The notes below the pieces were generated by a model, which searched no databases, was not told where the DNA came from, and saw only the letters and a list, made by a program, of their open reading frames with translations. 64,000 nt of DNA, from positions 118,824 through 182,823 of the forward strand of contig NZ_BMTV01000016.1 in NCBI RefSeq assembly GCF_014649855.1. Reading direction: 5' to 3'. Numbering within the stretch: the first letter of the stretch is position 1; each line of letters opens with the position of its first letter. Of the stretch, positions 17,961 through 26,119 are shown piece by piece. This DNA is from Streptomyces roseolus (lineage in GTDB: Bacteria; Actinomycetota; Actinomycetes; Streptomycetales; Streptomycetaceae). The position numbers and the translations under genes are program-made.

Positions 17961-18650
17961 GTGACCGAGCCGCTCATCGGCGTGACGACCTATCTCGACC
18001 GGGCGCGCTGGGGGGTGTGGGACCTGCCGGCGGCGCTGCTGCCCGCCGCCTACCCGCGGTACGTGCGGGAGGGCGGCGGTCTGGTGGCGATGCTGCCGCC
18101 GGACGAGCCGGGGGCGGCGGCGGCCGTGCTGGCCCGGCTCGACGGCCTGGTCGTGGCGGGCGGGGCGGACGTGGAGCCCGTACGGTACGGGGCCGAGCCC
18201 GATCCGCGGACCGGCCCGCCGGCGCGGGAACGGGACGCCTGGGAGCTGGCGCTGATCGACGCGGCGCTCGCCTCCGGCGCCCCGCTGCTCGGCGTCTGCC
18301 GGGGGATGCAGCTGCTCAACGTGGCCCTGGGCGGGACGCTGACGCAGCACGTGGACGGGCACGTGGAGGCGGTGGGGGTGATGGGGCGCCATCCGGTGAA
18401 GCCGGTGCCGGGGACGCTGTACGCCTCCCTCGTCCCCGATCTGGCCGAGGTGCCGACGTACCACCATCAGGCGGTGGACCGGCTCGGCGCGGGCCTGGTG
18501 GCCTCGGCGTACGCGGAGGACGGCACGGTGGAGGCGGTGGAGCTGGCGGCACCGGCCTGGGCGCTCGGAGTGCAGTGGCACCCGGAGATGGGCGAGGACC
18601 CCCGGGTGGTCCGGGGGCTCGTCCGGGCGGCGGCGGCCGCGCGGGGGTGA
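17961..18650 (+). CDS. Class I GATase, gamma-glutamyl-amide hydrolase (PuuD-like)
   Basis: This 229-aa cysteine hydrolase has the nucleophile Cys in GVCRGMQLLN near residue 115 and the His/Glu pair in QWHPEM near the C-terminus. The N-terminal TYLDRARWGVWD segment and GGADVEPVRYG are typical of PuuD-like gamma-glutamyl-GABA hydrolases. It should cleave the gamma-glutamyl bond at the end of the pathway, releasing glutamate and the oxidised amine (glycine if ethanolamine is the substrate). The GTG at 17961 follows a perfect AGGAGG with a 6-nt gap. It ends before a strong hairpin. Confidence 0.9.
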   Translation: MTEPLIGVTTYLDRARWGVWDLPAALLPAAYPRYVREGGGLVAMLPPDEPGAAAAVLARLDGLVVAGGADVEPVRYGAEPDPRTGPPARERDAWELALIDAALASGAPLLGVCRGMQLLNVALGGTLTQHVDGHVEAVGVMGRHPVKPVPGTLYASLVPDLAEVPTYHHQAVDRLGAGLVASAYAEDGTVEAVELAAPAWALGVQWHPEMGEDPRVVRGLVRAAAAARG

Positions 18651-18685
18651 GACGGGGCGCGGGGCGGGCCGTACGGGGGGCTGGG

Positions 18686-18723
18686 CGCGGGGCGGCCGGG
18701 GTGGGCGGTCCGGCCGCCCCGCG
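18686..18723. terminator. Bidirectional terminator
   Basis: A perfect 14-bp stem (18686-18699 with 18710-18723) and a 10-nt loop lie between the convergent GATase and permease genes. Confidence 0.75.
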
Positions 18724-18737
18724 GTTCGGGGCCGCGG

Positions 18738-20183
18738 TCAGGCGGCGGGGGTGGTGGCGGCGATCGCGCGGCGGCCGAGGACCGCGTAGAGGACGGTGGC
18801 GACGGCCATGCCGACCGGCAGCGAGAGGTCCATGCCGACGGCGGCGGCGACGGGCCCGGTGTAGACGCTGTCGACGCAGAGGGCTCCGGCGGCGAGACCG
18901 CCGAGGAGGGCCGCCGTACCGGCCGGATGGAAGCCGCCGGAGTACCAGAAGGGGCTGCCGGGGGTCTCGTCGGCGAGGGCGGCGGAGTCGTAGCGGCGGC
19001 GGCGCAGCACGATGTCGGTGGCGTAGACGCACATCATCGGGCCGGTGAGGACGGTGATCGCCTGGAGGGCGTTGCTGACGGTGTCCAGGAAGTCGGAGAC
19101 CAGCAGCGCGTAGAGGGTGAGGGCGACGGCGACGGCCCCGTCGAAGAGGACGCTGACGGTGCGCCGGACGCGCAGGCCGACGGCCTGGAGGGCGAGACCG
19201 GCGCTGTAGGCGGTGAGGGCGTTGATGGCGATGGTGCCGAGGACCAGGGAGAGCAGGAAGACCGGCACGAACCAGCCGGGCAGGAACTCCTGGAGCGCGG
19301 TCTGGGGGTCCGACATGTCGACGGCGGTCGCGGCGAACGCGCCGAGCGAGCAGACCACGACGCTGGGGACGAACGCGCCGAGCGCGGTCCACAGGACGAT
19401 GGCGCGCGGGGAGCTGTCGCGGGGCAGGTAGCGGGAGAAGTCGGCACTCGTCGTGTACGAGAGCGGGCCCGAGGCGATCATCGTGGTGCCCGCCAGGAGC
19501 ACCGCCCACAGGGAGGGGCCGGAGAGCGGTTCGGCGGGGGCGTAGGCGAAGTCGGCGTGCCGGAACACGGCGAGGGCGACGACCGCGAAGGCGGCGGTCA
19601 GGGCGAGCGTGATCGGCAGGTAGAGCCGGACGATCAGCGCGTGGCCGTAGACGCTGATGGTCAGCGTGAGGGCGGCGATGACGACGACGACGGCGATCTT
19701 GACCGGGACGTTCGCCGGTACGCCGGTCTTCTCGACGAGCGCGAAGGCGGCGGCCGCGGCGGCGGCGAGGTTGAGGGCGAAGTAGCAGACGGAGACCAGC
19801 CAGCCGCCGACCGCGTTGTTCACGCGGTTGCCGAGGACGCCGTAGAGGGCGCGGGTGATGACCTCGCTGGGCGCGCCGGCGGCCGGGCCGGAGGTGGCGA
19901 GCACGCCGGTGAGCACCCAGAAGAGGTTGCCGGCCACGATCACGGCGATCGCCTGCCAGAGGGTCAGCCCCATGAGGACGAGGGCGCCGCCGATGACGAG
20001 GCTGAGGTAGTTGACGTTCGCCGCAGCCCAGACGGAGAAGAGCTCGCGGGGGTGTCCGTGGCGCTCGGCGTCCGGGATGTGGTCGATGCCGTGGGCCTCG
20101 ACGCGGCCGGGCCGGTCGGCGGCCGGCAGGGGTGCCCGCTCGCGCTCTGTCCCGGGGCGCGGGTCGGGGATCGTGGAAGCCAT
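18738..20183 (-). CDS. NCS1-family permease (purine/cytosine/allantoin type)
   Basis: This 481-aa membrane transporter has about 12 predicted helices and is of the nucleobase:cation symporter-1 family. After a hydrophilic N-terminus, the helix 1 region FSVWAAANVNYLSLVIG and the later SADFSRYLPRDSS motif are characteristic. It imports nitrogenous compounds such as cytosine, purines, hydantoins or allantoin. Its neighbours (TetR regulator divergent, amidohydrolase beyond) suggest a nitrogen-source uptake and hydrolysis unit; it could also serve the adjacent amine pathway. The ATG at 20183 (MASTIPD) was chosen over an upstream start overlapping the divergent regulator's control region. Confidence 0.9.
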   Translation of the reverse strand: MASTIPDPRPGTERERAPLPAADRPGRVEAHGIDHIPDAERHGHPRELFSVWAAANVNYLSLVIGGALVLMGLTLWQAIAVIVAGNLFWVLTGVLATSGPAAGAPSEVITRALYGVLGNRVNNAVGGWLVSVCYFALNLAAAAAAAFALVEKTGVPANVPVKIAVVVVIAALTLTISVYGHALIVRLYLPITLALTAAFAVVALAVFRHADFAYAPAEPLSGPSLWAVLLAGTTMIASGPLSYTTSADFSRYLPRDSSPRAIVLWTALGAFVPSVVVCSLGAFAATAVDMSDPQTALQEFLPGWFVPVFLLSLVLGTIAINALTAYSAGLALQAVGLRVRRTVSVLFDGAVAVALTLYALLVSDFLDTVSNALQAITVLTGPMMCVYATDIVLRRRRYDSAALADETPGSPFWYSGGFHPAGTAALLGGLAAGALCVDSVYTGPVAAAVGMDLSLPVGMAVATVLYAVLGRRAIAATTPAA

Positions 20184-20219
20184 GCGGCCCTCCGGTGCGT
20201 GATTGCCCACCTGGTTGCT

Positions 20220-20239
20220 TATTGGTCGCACACTCAATA
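20220..20239. promoter_or_regulatory. Candidate TetR operator
   Basis: The inverted repeat TATTG-N10-CAATA lies in the 67-bp region between the divergent permease and TetR genes, 11 nt before the TetR start. Its position and AT-rich arms fit an autoregulatory operator. Confidence 0.5.
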
Positions 20240-20250
20240 GCATCGCCGGT

Positions 20251-21021
20251 ATGTCGTCAAGCGTTCAGCGCAAGCGCATCCGGAAATCACCCGAGGCCCG
20301 GCGGGCGGAGATCGTCGCGACCGCCGCGCGGATCGCCCTCACCGAGGGCCTGGAGTGCGTCACCCTGCGGCGGGTCGCCGAGGAGCTGTCGGTCAGGCCC
20401 GGCCTGATCAGCCATTACTTCCCCTCGGCCGAGGACCTGGTGGCCGAGGCGTTCTCGACCGCCGCCCTCGGCGAACTCGACACGCTGCTGCCGGCGGAGC
20501 GCCCGGACGGCACCCCCGCGCAGTACCTGGCCCGCTACTTCGCCCTCTCGTCCGGCGAGGCCTACGACGACATCAGCCGCCTCTGGATCAACGCCCGCCA
20601 CCTGAGCCGGTACCGCCCGGTCCTGCGGGAACGGGTCACCCGGATGGAGCTCGCCTCCGACGACCGGCTGGAGACCCTGATCCTCGACGGCGTCGCGCGC
20701 GGCGAGTTCCGCACGGGCGACGCGCGGTCGGCGGCCATCCAGATCCTCGTCGTCCTCGACGGCCTGGGCGCCCACGCCAACTCCGACCGCACCGACCGCC
20801 CCCCGGCCGTCGCCCGCCTGGCCCTCAGCACGGCCGAACGCGCCCTGGACCTCCCCCCGGGCACCCTCGACGCCCCCGGCGCCACCGGCACCCTGCCCCT
20901 GGAGTACTCCCCCACGGAGGCGGCGGAGGCGGCGGTGCCGCGCGCGGCGGCGGCGACGACCGTGGCGGTGACGGTGGCGGATCCCGCCGACACCGCGGCG
21001 GAGGCGGACGCGGACGCCTGA
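20251..21021 (+). CDS. TetR-family transcriptional repressor
   Basis: This 256-aa protein has an N-terminal TetR helix-turn-helix (about 15-60: RRAEIVATAARIALTEG, then LRRVAEELSVRPGLISHYFPS) and a helical effector domain (about 75-200). The recognition helix style resembles BetI-like regulators (SVRPGLISHYF). A 40-residue Ala/Thr-rich tail is likely disordered. It is divergent from the NCS1 permease with an inverted repeat between them, so it probably represses the permease and itself. The ATG at 20251 is preferred to an in-frame start at 20203 that would run through the intergenic control region. Confidence 0.92.
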   Translation: MSSSVQRKRIRKSPEARRAEIVATAARIALTEGLECVTLRRVAEELSVRPGLISHYFPSAEDLVAEAFSTAALGELDTLLPAERPDGTPAQYLARYFALSSGEAYDDISRLWINARHLSRYRPVLRERVTRMELASDDRLETLILDGVARGEFRTGDARSAAIQILVVLDGLGAHANSDRTDRPPAVARLALSTAERALDLPPGTLDAPGATGTLPLEYSPTEAAEAAVPRAAAATTVAVTVADPADTAAEADADA

Positions 21022-21064
21022 CGCCTGGTGGCTTCGGCGGGCGGCGGGCCGGACGGCGGAGGTG

Positions 21065-21094
21065 CCGGCGGAGGCGGGCGCCCGCCTCCGCCGG
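21065..21094 (+). terminator. 30-bp perfect palindrome after the TetR gene
   Basis: A loopless perfect palindrome (15-nt arms meeting at 21079/21080) lies 43 nt past the TetR stop; in RNA it forms a strong GC hairpin. The rest of the gap to 21431 (about 340 bp) is C-rich low-complexity sequence in which I see no gene. Confidence 0.65.
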
Positions 21095-21431
21095 CCGCCG
21101 AACCGGCTCGGTCCGTGAGGGGTCCCGGCCCCGGCCCTCCGGCCGGAAGCGCCGCCAGGCGGGGGCCGCCCAGGGCCCCCGGTCGTCAGCCTCCTGTCGC
21201 CCACGATCCCGCCGCCCCACAGTCCACCGCCCCGCCCCGCCCCTCCCCCGACCACCCACGGCCCCGGCCCTTCTGCCGCCCGCGGTCCCGGTCCCGTGCC
21301 CATGGCCGGAGGCCGGGGCGCGGGCAGGGGGCGGGGCCGGGGAGCGGTCCACCGCTCGGCCCGGCCACAGCCTCCCTCCCCCACCACCGCCCCTCCCTCT
21401 CTCCCGCACCACCACCGCAAGGAGCGTCACC

Positions 21432-23063
21432 GTGTCCAGCCGACTCGTCATCCACTCCGCACGACTGCTCGACCCCGCCACCGGAGGGTTCCTCGCGGCG
21501 AGTGCGCTCGCCGTGGACGGGGAGGGGCGGATCGCCGCGATCGGCGACGACCGGGAGGTACGGGCGCTCGCCGGGGCCGGGACGACCGTCGTCGACCTCA
21601 AGGGGGCCGTCGTCACGCCCGGTCTGGTCGACGGCCATGTACACCCCGTCACCGGTGCCGAGCTGACCGGCGGTCTCGACCTCTCCGGCTGCGCCGGGCT
21701 CGGGGACGTACGGGAGGCGCTGGCGCGGGAGGCGCGGCGGCTGCGGCGCGGCGGCTGGCTCTTCGCCTGGGGCCTCGACCCGAACGTCTTCGGCGACGAG
21801 CCGGTCGGCATCGCGCCCTTCGACGCCGTCCTCGACGGGGTACCCGCCTTCCTGCTGCTCTTCGACGCGCACTCCGCGCTCGCCTCCCGCCGCGCCCTCG
21901 AACTCGCCGGGATCGACGGCCCCCGCACCTTCGCCCAGGCCTCCGCCGAGATCGTCTGCGACGCCGAAGGGCGCCCCACCGGGCTGCTCCAGGAGGACGC
22001 CGCCTGCGAGCTGGTCGAGCGGGTCGCACCCCAGCCGAACCGCGCCGAACGCCTGGAACGGCTCGCCTCCGCGCTCGACGCGATGGCGGCGGCCGGACTG
22101 ACCGGCGGGCACGTCATGGACGCCAACGGCGACAGCCTCGACCTCTTCGCCGAGCTCGACGCCGCCGGCCGACTGCCGCTGCGGCTGCGCGTGGCCCCCT
22201 GGTGCCAGCCCGGCACCGACGACGCCGGGGTCCGCGAGCTGATCGCGCTCCAGGGCCGGGGCGGCGCCCTGTGGCAGGTCGCCGGCGTGAAGCTCTTCAT
22301 GGACGGCACGATCGACAACGGCACGGCCTGGCTGGAGCGGCCCGACTGCCACGGCGAGTCCACCCACGCCTTCTGGCCGGACCCGGAGGCGTACACGGAG
22401 ATCATCGGCGCGCTGCACCGGGCCGGGGTGCCGACCGCGACCCACGCCATCGGCGACGCCGCCGTCCGGCACGTCCTCGACTCGGTCGAGAAGGCCCGGG
22501 CGACCGGTGGCGACCCGGCCGTACGCCACCGGGTCGAGCACATCGAGACCGTCCCGGACGACACCCTGCGCCGGTTCGCCCAGCTGGGCGTGGTCGCCTC
22601 CATGCAGCCCACCCACTGCTGCGACTTCACCCGTGCCGACCACACCGACAACTGGTCGCGCCGGCTCGGCGAGGAGCGCGCCGGACGCGCCTGGCGCTGC
22701 CGGGACCTGGTGGACTCCGGGGCGACCGTGGTCCTCGGCTCGGACTGGCCCATCGCCCCGTTCCCGCCGCTGGGCGTGCTGGCCGGCGCCGTGCACCGCC
22801 GCCCGACCCGCGACCTCGCGCAGCCGCCGCACGGCCCCGAGCAGGCGCTGTCCCCGCTGGAGGCGCTGCGCGGCCTGACCACCGGCGCGGCCTACGCGGC
22901 GGGCGAGGAGCGGCTCTCCGGCCGCCTCGCCGTCGGCCACCGCGCCGACCTGACGGTCCTCGCCGCCGACCCGCTCACCACCCCGGCCGCGGACCTCCCC
23001 GACGTCCCGGTCCTCCTCACCGCCGTCGACGGCCGCGTCACCCACCGCGCTCCGCAGCTGTGA
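21432..23063 (+). CDS. YtcJ-like metal-dependent amidohydrolase
   Basis: This 543-aa amidohydrolase (family 3) begins LVIHSARLLDPATG, with the metal-binding DGHVHP near residue 75. It has later His residues (ATHAIGDAA, RVEHIE) and the terminal GSDWPIAPF motif that supplies the catalytic Asp. It hydrolyses a cyclic amide or related C-N bond in the cytosol; the substrate is unknown. The GTG at 21432 follows AAGGAG with a 7-nt spacer. Co-orientation with TetR and proximity to the NCS1 permease fit a salvage route for hydantoin- or ureide-like compounds (inference). Confidence 0.88.
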   Translation: MSSRLVIHSARLLDPATGGFLAASALAVDGEGRIAAIGDDREVRALAGAGTTVVDLKGAVVTPGLVDGHVHPVTGAELTGGLDLSGCAGLGDVREALAREARRLRRGGWLFAWGLDPNVFGDEPVGIAPFDAVLDGVPAFLLLFDAHSALASRRALELAGIDGPRTFAQASAEIVCDAEGRPTGLLQEDAACELVERVAPQPNRAERLERLASALDAMAAAGLTGGHVMDANGDSLDLFAELDAAGRLPLRLRVAPWCQPGTDDAGVRELIALQGRGGALWQVAGVKLFMDGTIDNGTAWLERPDCHGESTHAFWPDPEAYTEIIGALHRAGVPTATHAIGDAAVRHVLDSVEKARATGGDPAVRHRVEHIETVPDDTLRRFAQLGVVASMQPTHCCDFTRADHTDNWSRRLGEERAGRAWRCRDLVDSGATVVLGSDWPIAPFPPLGVLAGAVHRRPTRDLAQPPHGPEQALSPLEALRGLTTGAAYAAGEERLSGRLAVGHRADLTVLAADPLTTPAADLPDVPVLLTAVDGRVTHRAPQL

Positions 23064-23126
23064 CCGCCCCGGCCCGGCCCGGGGCGACGGGTCGGGCCGG
23101 GACGGGCCGGGACGGGCCGGGAGGTC

Positions 23127-24218
23127 CTAGGACCTCGTCAGGGAGAGCAGGTCGCGGGCCGGGCCGGTCGGGCGGTGGCCCGTGGGCCAGACGGCGCGCA
23201 GGTCGCGGGCGAGGCGCACGCCCGCGACCGGGACGGCGACCAGACGGCGCGAGGACAGCTCCTCGGCGATGGCCAGTTCGCTGAGGACCGCCGGGCCCGC
23301 GCCGCTGACCGCCGCGGCCTTGACCGCGGTGGTGGAGGCCAGTTCGAGCAGCGGCCGGGCGAGCCCGCCGTGCCCGGCGAGCGCCGCGTCGAGCACCTGG
23401 CGGGTGCCCGAGCCGTGCTCCCGCAGCACCAGCGGGGTCGCGGCCAGTTCGGCCGGGTCGATCGGCTTCCGGCGGCGGGCCCACGGGTGCGAGGGCGCCA
23501 CGACCACGGCCAGCCGGTCGTGGGCGACGATCGTGCCGTCGAGCCCGTCGGGGACGGCCAGGCCCTCGACGAACCCGAGGTCCGCCTCCCCGGCGAGCAG
23601 CCGCTCCGCGACCACCGCCGAGTTCCCCGCCTGGAGCGAGACCGCGGTGTCCGGCCGCTCCGCGCGCAGCGCGATCAGCCACCCGGGCAGCAGGTACTCG
23701 GCGATCGTCATGGACGCGACCACCCGCAACCGCGAGTCCCGGCGGCCGCGCAGCGCCTGTACGCCCGCGTCGAACGCCTCCGCGGACTCCACGATCCGCC
23801 GCGCCCAGTCCGTGACCAGCGCCCCCGCGTCGGTCAGCCGGGAACCGCGCGGCGAACGGTCCACCAGCGCCACGCCGAGCTGCCGCTCCATCGAACGGAT
23901 CCGGCTGCTCGCCGCGGGCTGGGTGATCCCCACCTCGCGCGCGGCGGCGCCGAGGCTGCCGTGCCGGGCGACCGCGAGCAGCAGTTCGAGGGCACCGAGG
24001 TCGGGAACCCGGTGCGACAGGTGCGCGGTCCCGGAACCGGATCCCGAACCGGAGCCGGGTCCGGAGCCCGTACCGGACCCCGCGCCCGTACCCGCCCCCG
24101 CACCCACGCCCGAGCCCCCGCTCGCACCCGTCCCCCGGCCCGCCGCCCCCGCGCCGAAACCCGCGCCCCCGGTGCCCCGCACCGGTTCCGCGCCGCCCGC
24201 GCCCCGCTCCCTGCTCAT
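23127..24218 (-). CDS. LysR-family regulator with Gly/Ser/Ala-rich N-terminal extension
   Basis: This LTTR is 363 aa, about 60 longer than usual. The winged helix starts near residue 72 (LGALELLLAVARHGSLGAAAREVGITQPAASSRIRSM split over two helices), followed by the two-lobed effector domain (about 160-355). The extra N-terminus (about 1-65) is almost pure Gly, Ala, Ser and Thr, like a flexible linker, and may be untranslated if a downstream GTG is used. The ATG at 24218 lies inside a palindromic LysR-type box, implying tight autoregulation. It is divergent from the TDT transporter, its probable target. Confidence 0.88.
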   Translation of the reverse strand: MSRERGAGGAEPVRGTGGAGFGAGAAGRGTGASGGSGVGAGAGTGAGSGTGSGPGSGSGSGSGTAHLSHRVPDLGALELLLAVARHGSLGAAAREVGITQPAASSRIRSMERQLGVALVDRSPRGSRLTDAGALVTDWARRIVESAEAFDAGVQALRGRRDSRLRVVASMTIAEYLLPGWLIALRAERPDTAVSLQAGNSAVVAERLLAGEADLGFVEGLAVPDGLDGTIVAHDRLAVVVAPSHPWARRRKPIDPAELAATPLVLREHGSGTRQVLDAALAGHGGLARPLLELASTTAVKAAAVSGAGPAVLSELAIAEELSSRRLVAVPVAGVRLARDLRAVWPTGHRPTGPARDLLSLTRS

Positions 24219-24240
24219 AAGGCCAGCTTATGACGTCATA
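24216..24240. promoter_or_regulatory. LysR-type operator overlapping the regulator start
   Basis: CATAAG-N5-CTTATG (24216-24232) contains the LysR T-N11-A pattern. It overlaps a second perfect 12-bp palindrome TATGACGTCATA (24229-24240). The regulator's start codon occupies 24216-24218. The site lies between the divergent LysR and transporter genes. Confidence 0.65.
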
Positions 24241-24288
24241 GCCGCATGATCCCTGGTGGGGGAGGCGCGCGCGGGCGACGGTGGGGTC

Positions 24289-25449
24289 ATGGCAAGCCTC
24301 GCACCCTCCGGCACCCTCCTCGGAGCCACCACCCCCGGCCTCCGCGCGCCCCGCACCGTCCGTCACCTCGGACCCAACTGGTACGCCTCCGTGATGGGCA
24401 CCTCCGTCGTCGGCACGGCGGGCGCCGCGCTTCCGGTCGCCGTGCCCGGTCTCCGTACCCTCTGCACCGCCGTCTGGGCGCTCTCGCTCGCGATGCTGCT
24501 GACCCTGCTCACCGCCCGGGCCGCCCACTGGCGCCGCCACCCCGACCAGGCCCGCGCCCACCTCCTGGACCCGGCGGTCGCCCCCTTCTACGGCTGTCTG
24601 TCGATGGCGCTGCTGGCCGTCGGGGGCGGCACGCTGACGGTCGGCCGGGACTGGATCGGACTCCCCGCCGCCGTCGCCGTCGACGCCGTCCTCTTCACCG
24701 CGGGCACCGCCGTGGGCCTGGCCGCGGCGGTCGCCGTTCCGTATCTGATGGTGGTCCGGCACCGTATCGAGCACGCCTCCCCGATCTGGCTGCTGCCCGT
24801 CGTCGCGCCCATGGTCTCCGCCGCGCTCGGCCCGCTGCTCCTCCCCCACCTGCCCGGGGGCCAGGCCCGGCAGACCCTCCTGCTCGCCTGCTACGCGATG
24901 TTCGGGATCAGCCTGCTCGCCACCCTGGTGATGCTGCCGCTGGTCTTCGGCCGGCTGGTCCTCACCGGGCCGCTGCCGCTCGCGCTCACCCCCACGCTCT
25001 TCCTGGTCCTCGGCCCGCTGGGCCAGTCGACCACCGCCGCCAACGCCTTCGCCGACACCGCCGCGGGCGTGCTCCCCGAGCCGTACGCGCACGGCTTCGC
25101 CGCCTTCGCCGTCCTCTACGGCGTGCCCGTCATGGGCTTCGCCCTGCTGTGGCTGGCGCTCGCCGGCGCGATGGTGGTGCGGGCCCGGCGTGCCGGCATG
25201 GGGTTCGCGATGACCTGGTGGGCCTTCACCTTCCCGGTCGGCACCTGCGTCACCGGCGCCGAGGGGCTGGCCCGCCACACCGGGCTCGACGCCTTCCGCT
25301 GGCTGGCCGTCGCCCTGTACGTCCTCCTGGCCGCGGCCTGGCTGGTGGCCGGTGCGCACACCGTGCGCGGCCTGGTCAGCGGAGCGCTGCTCGCAGGGCC
25401 CGGTGGAGCAGCCGCGGCGCCCGGACCAGCGACGGCCCGTACCAGGTGA
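24289..25449 (+). CDS. TDT-family (TehA/SLAC1-like) membrane transporter
   Basis: This 386-aa protein has about ten transmembrane helices and belongs to the tellurite-resistance/dicarboxylate transporter family. The opening HLGPNWYASVMGTSVVG matches the family's PxWF-x-x-VMGT start. Relatives export sulfite, tellurite or C4-dicarboxylates, or act as anion channels; the substrate is not deducible. It is divergent from the LysR gene. Its last 74 nt overlap the end of the convergent metal-receptor gene, so the tail (after about residue 362, Gly/Ala-rich) is probably poorly constrained. The ATG at 24289 is preferred over an in-frame GTG at 24256. Confidence 0.85.
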   Translation: MASLAPSGTLLGATTPGLRAPRTVRHLGPNWYASVMGTSVVGTAGAALPVAVPGLRTLCTAVWALSLAMLLTLLTARAAHWRRHPDQARAHLLDPAVAPFYGCLSMALLAVGGGTLTVGRDWIGLPAAVAVDAVLFTAGTAVGLAAAVAVPYLMVVRHRIEHASPIWLLPVVAPMVSAALGPLLLPHLPGGQARQTLLLACYAMFGISLLATLVMLPLVFGRLVLTGPLPLALTPTLFLVLGPLGQSTTAANAFADTAAGVLPEPYAHGFAAFAVLYGVPVMGFALLWLALAGAMVVRARRAGMGFAMTWWAFTFPVGTCVTGAEGLARHTGLDAFRWLAVALYVLLAAAWLVAGAHTVRGLVSGALLAGPGGAAAAPGPATARTR

Positions 25450-26119
25450 GCATCCGCCCGTCGACGAGCGCGGCCGCGGCCCCGGGGAACGCCTCGGGGC
25501 CGTCGTCCGCCGTGAAGCGGTACGGCTCGTCCGGCAGGACCACGAGCCGCGGACCGGCCGCCGTCAGTTCGGCGAGCGGGACCTTCGGGTAGCGCTCGGG
25601 GTGGTCGGCGTACAGGTTGCGGACGCCGAGCCGGGCGAGGAGGTCGCCGGCGAAGGTGTCCCGGCCGAGCACCATCCAGGGCCGCCGCCAGATCGGCACG
25701 ACGGCGGTGACGCCGTCCCCGACCGGTTCGGCCGCCGCCCACGCCTCCTCCGCCTCCGCCAGCCAGCGCGGGCGCCGGGGCGCGCCGCAGGCGGCGAGGA
25801 CGTCCCCGAGGACGTCGAGCCCCTGGTCGAGGGTGCGGACCTCCGTCACGAGGACGTCGGCGCCACCCGCGCGCAGGGCGTCCAGGTCGGGGGCGCGGTT
25901 CTCCTCCTCGTTGGCGAGGACGAGATCGGGCCGGAGGGCGAGGACCGCGGCCACGTCGGGGTTCTTGGTGCCGCCGATCCGGGCGACGTCGAGCCCGGCG
26001 GGGCGGGCGCACCAGTCGGTGGCGCCGACGAGGAGCCCGGGGGCGGTGACGGCGACGGCCTCGGTGAGCGAGGGCACCAGGGAGACCACGCGCGGGGACC
26101 GGCTCCTGAGCCGCGTCAC
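25376..26119 (-). CDS. Cytosolic helical-backbone metal receptor (BtuF/FepB fold)
   Basis: This 247-aa protein has the periplasmic-binding fold of BtuF/TroA-like receptors (RVVSLVPSLTEAV, then IGGTKNPDVAAVLALRPDLVLANEEENR). It has no signal peptide or lipobox, and no ABC permease or ATPase lies beside it. It is therefore likely a cytosolic binder, or an orphan, of a cobalamin- or siderophore-like ligand. The GTG start overlaps the stop of the XRE-cupin gene (GTGA), so the two are coupled. Its 3' end overlaps the convergent transporter by 74 nt, an unusual tail-to-tail arrangement. Confidence 0.85.
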   Translation of the reverse strand: MTRLRSRSPRVVSLVPSLTEAVAVTAPGLLVGATDWCARPAGLDVARIGGTKNPDVAAVLALRPDLVLANEEENRAPDLDALRAGGADVLVTEVRTLDQGLDVLGDVLAACGAPRRPRWLAEAEEAWAAAEPVGDGVTAVVPIWRRPWMVLGRDTFAGDLLARLGVRNLYADHPERYPKVPLAELTAAGPRLVVLPDEPYRFTADDGPEAFPGAAAALVDGRMLTWYGPSLVRAPRLLHRALRAALR

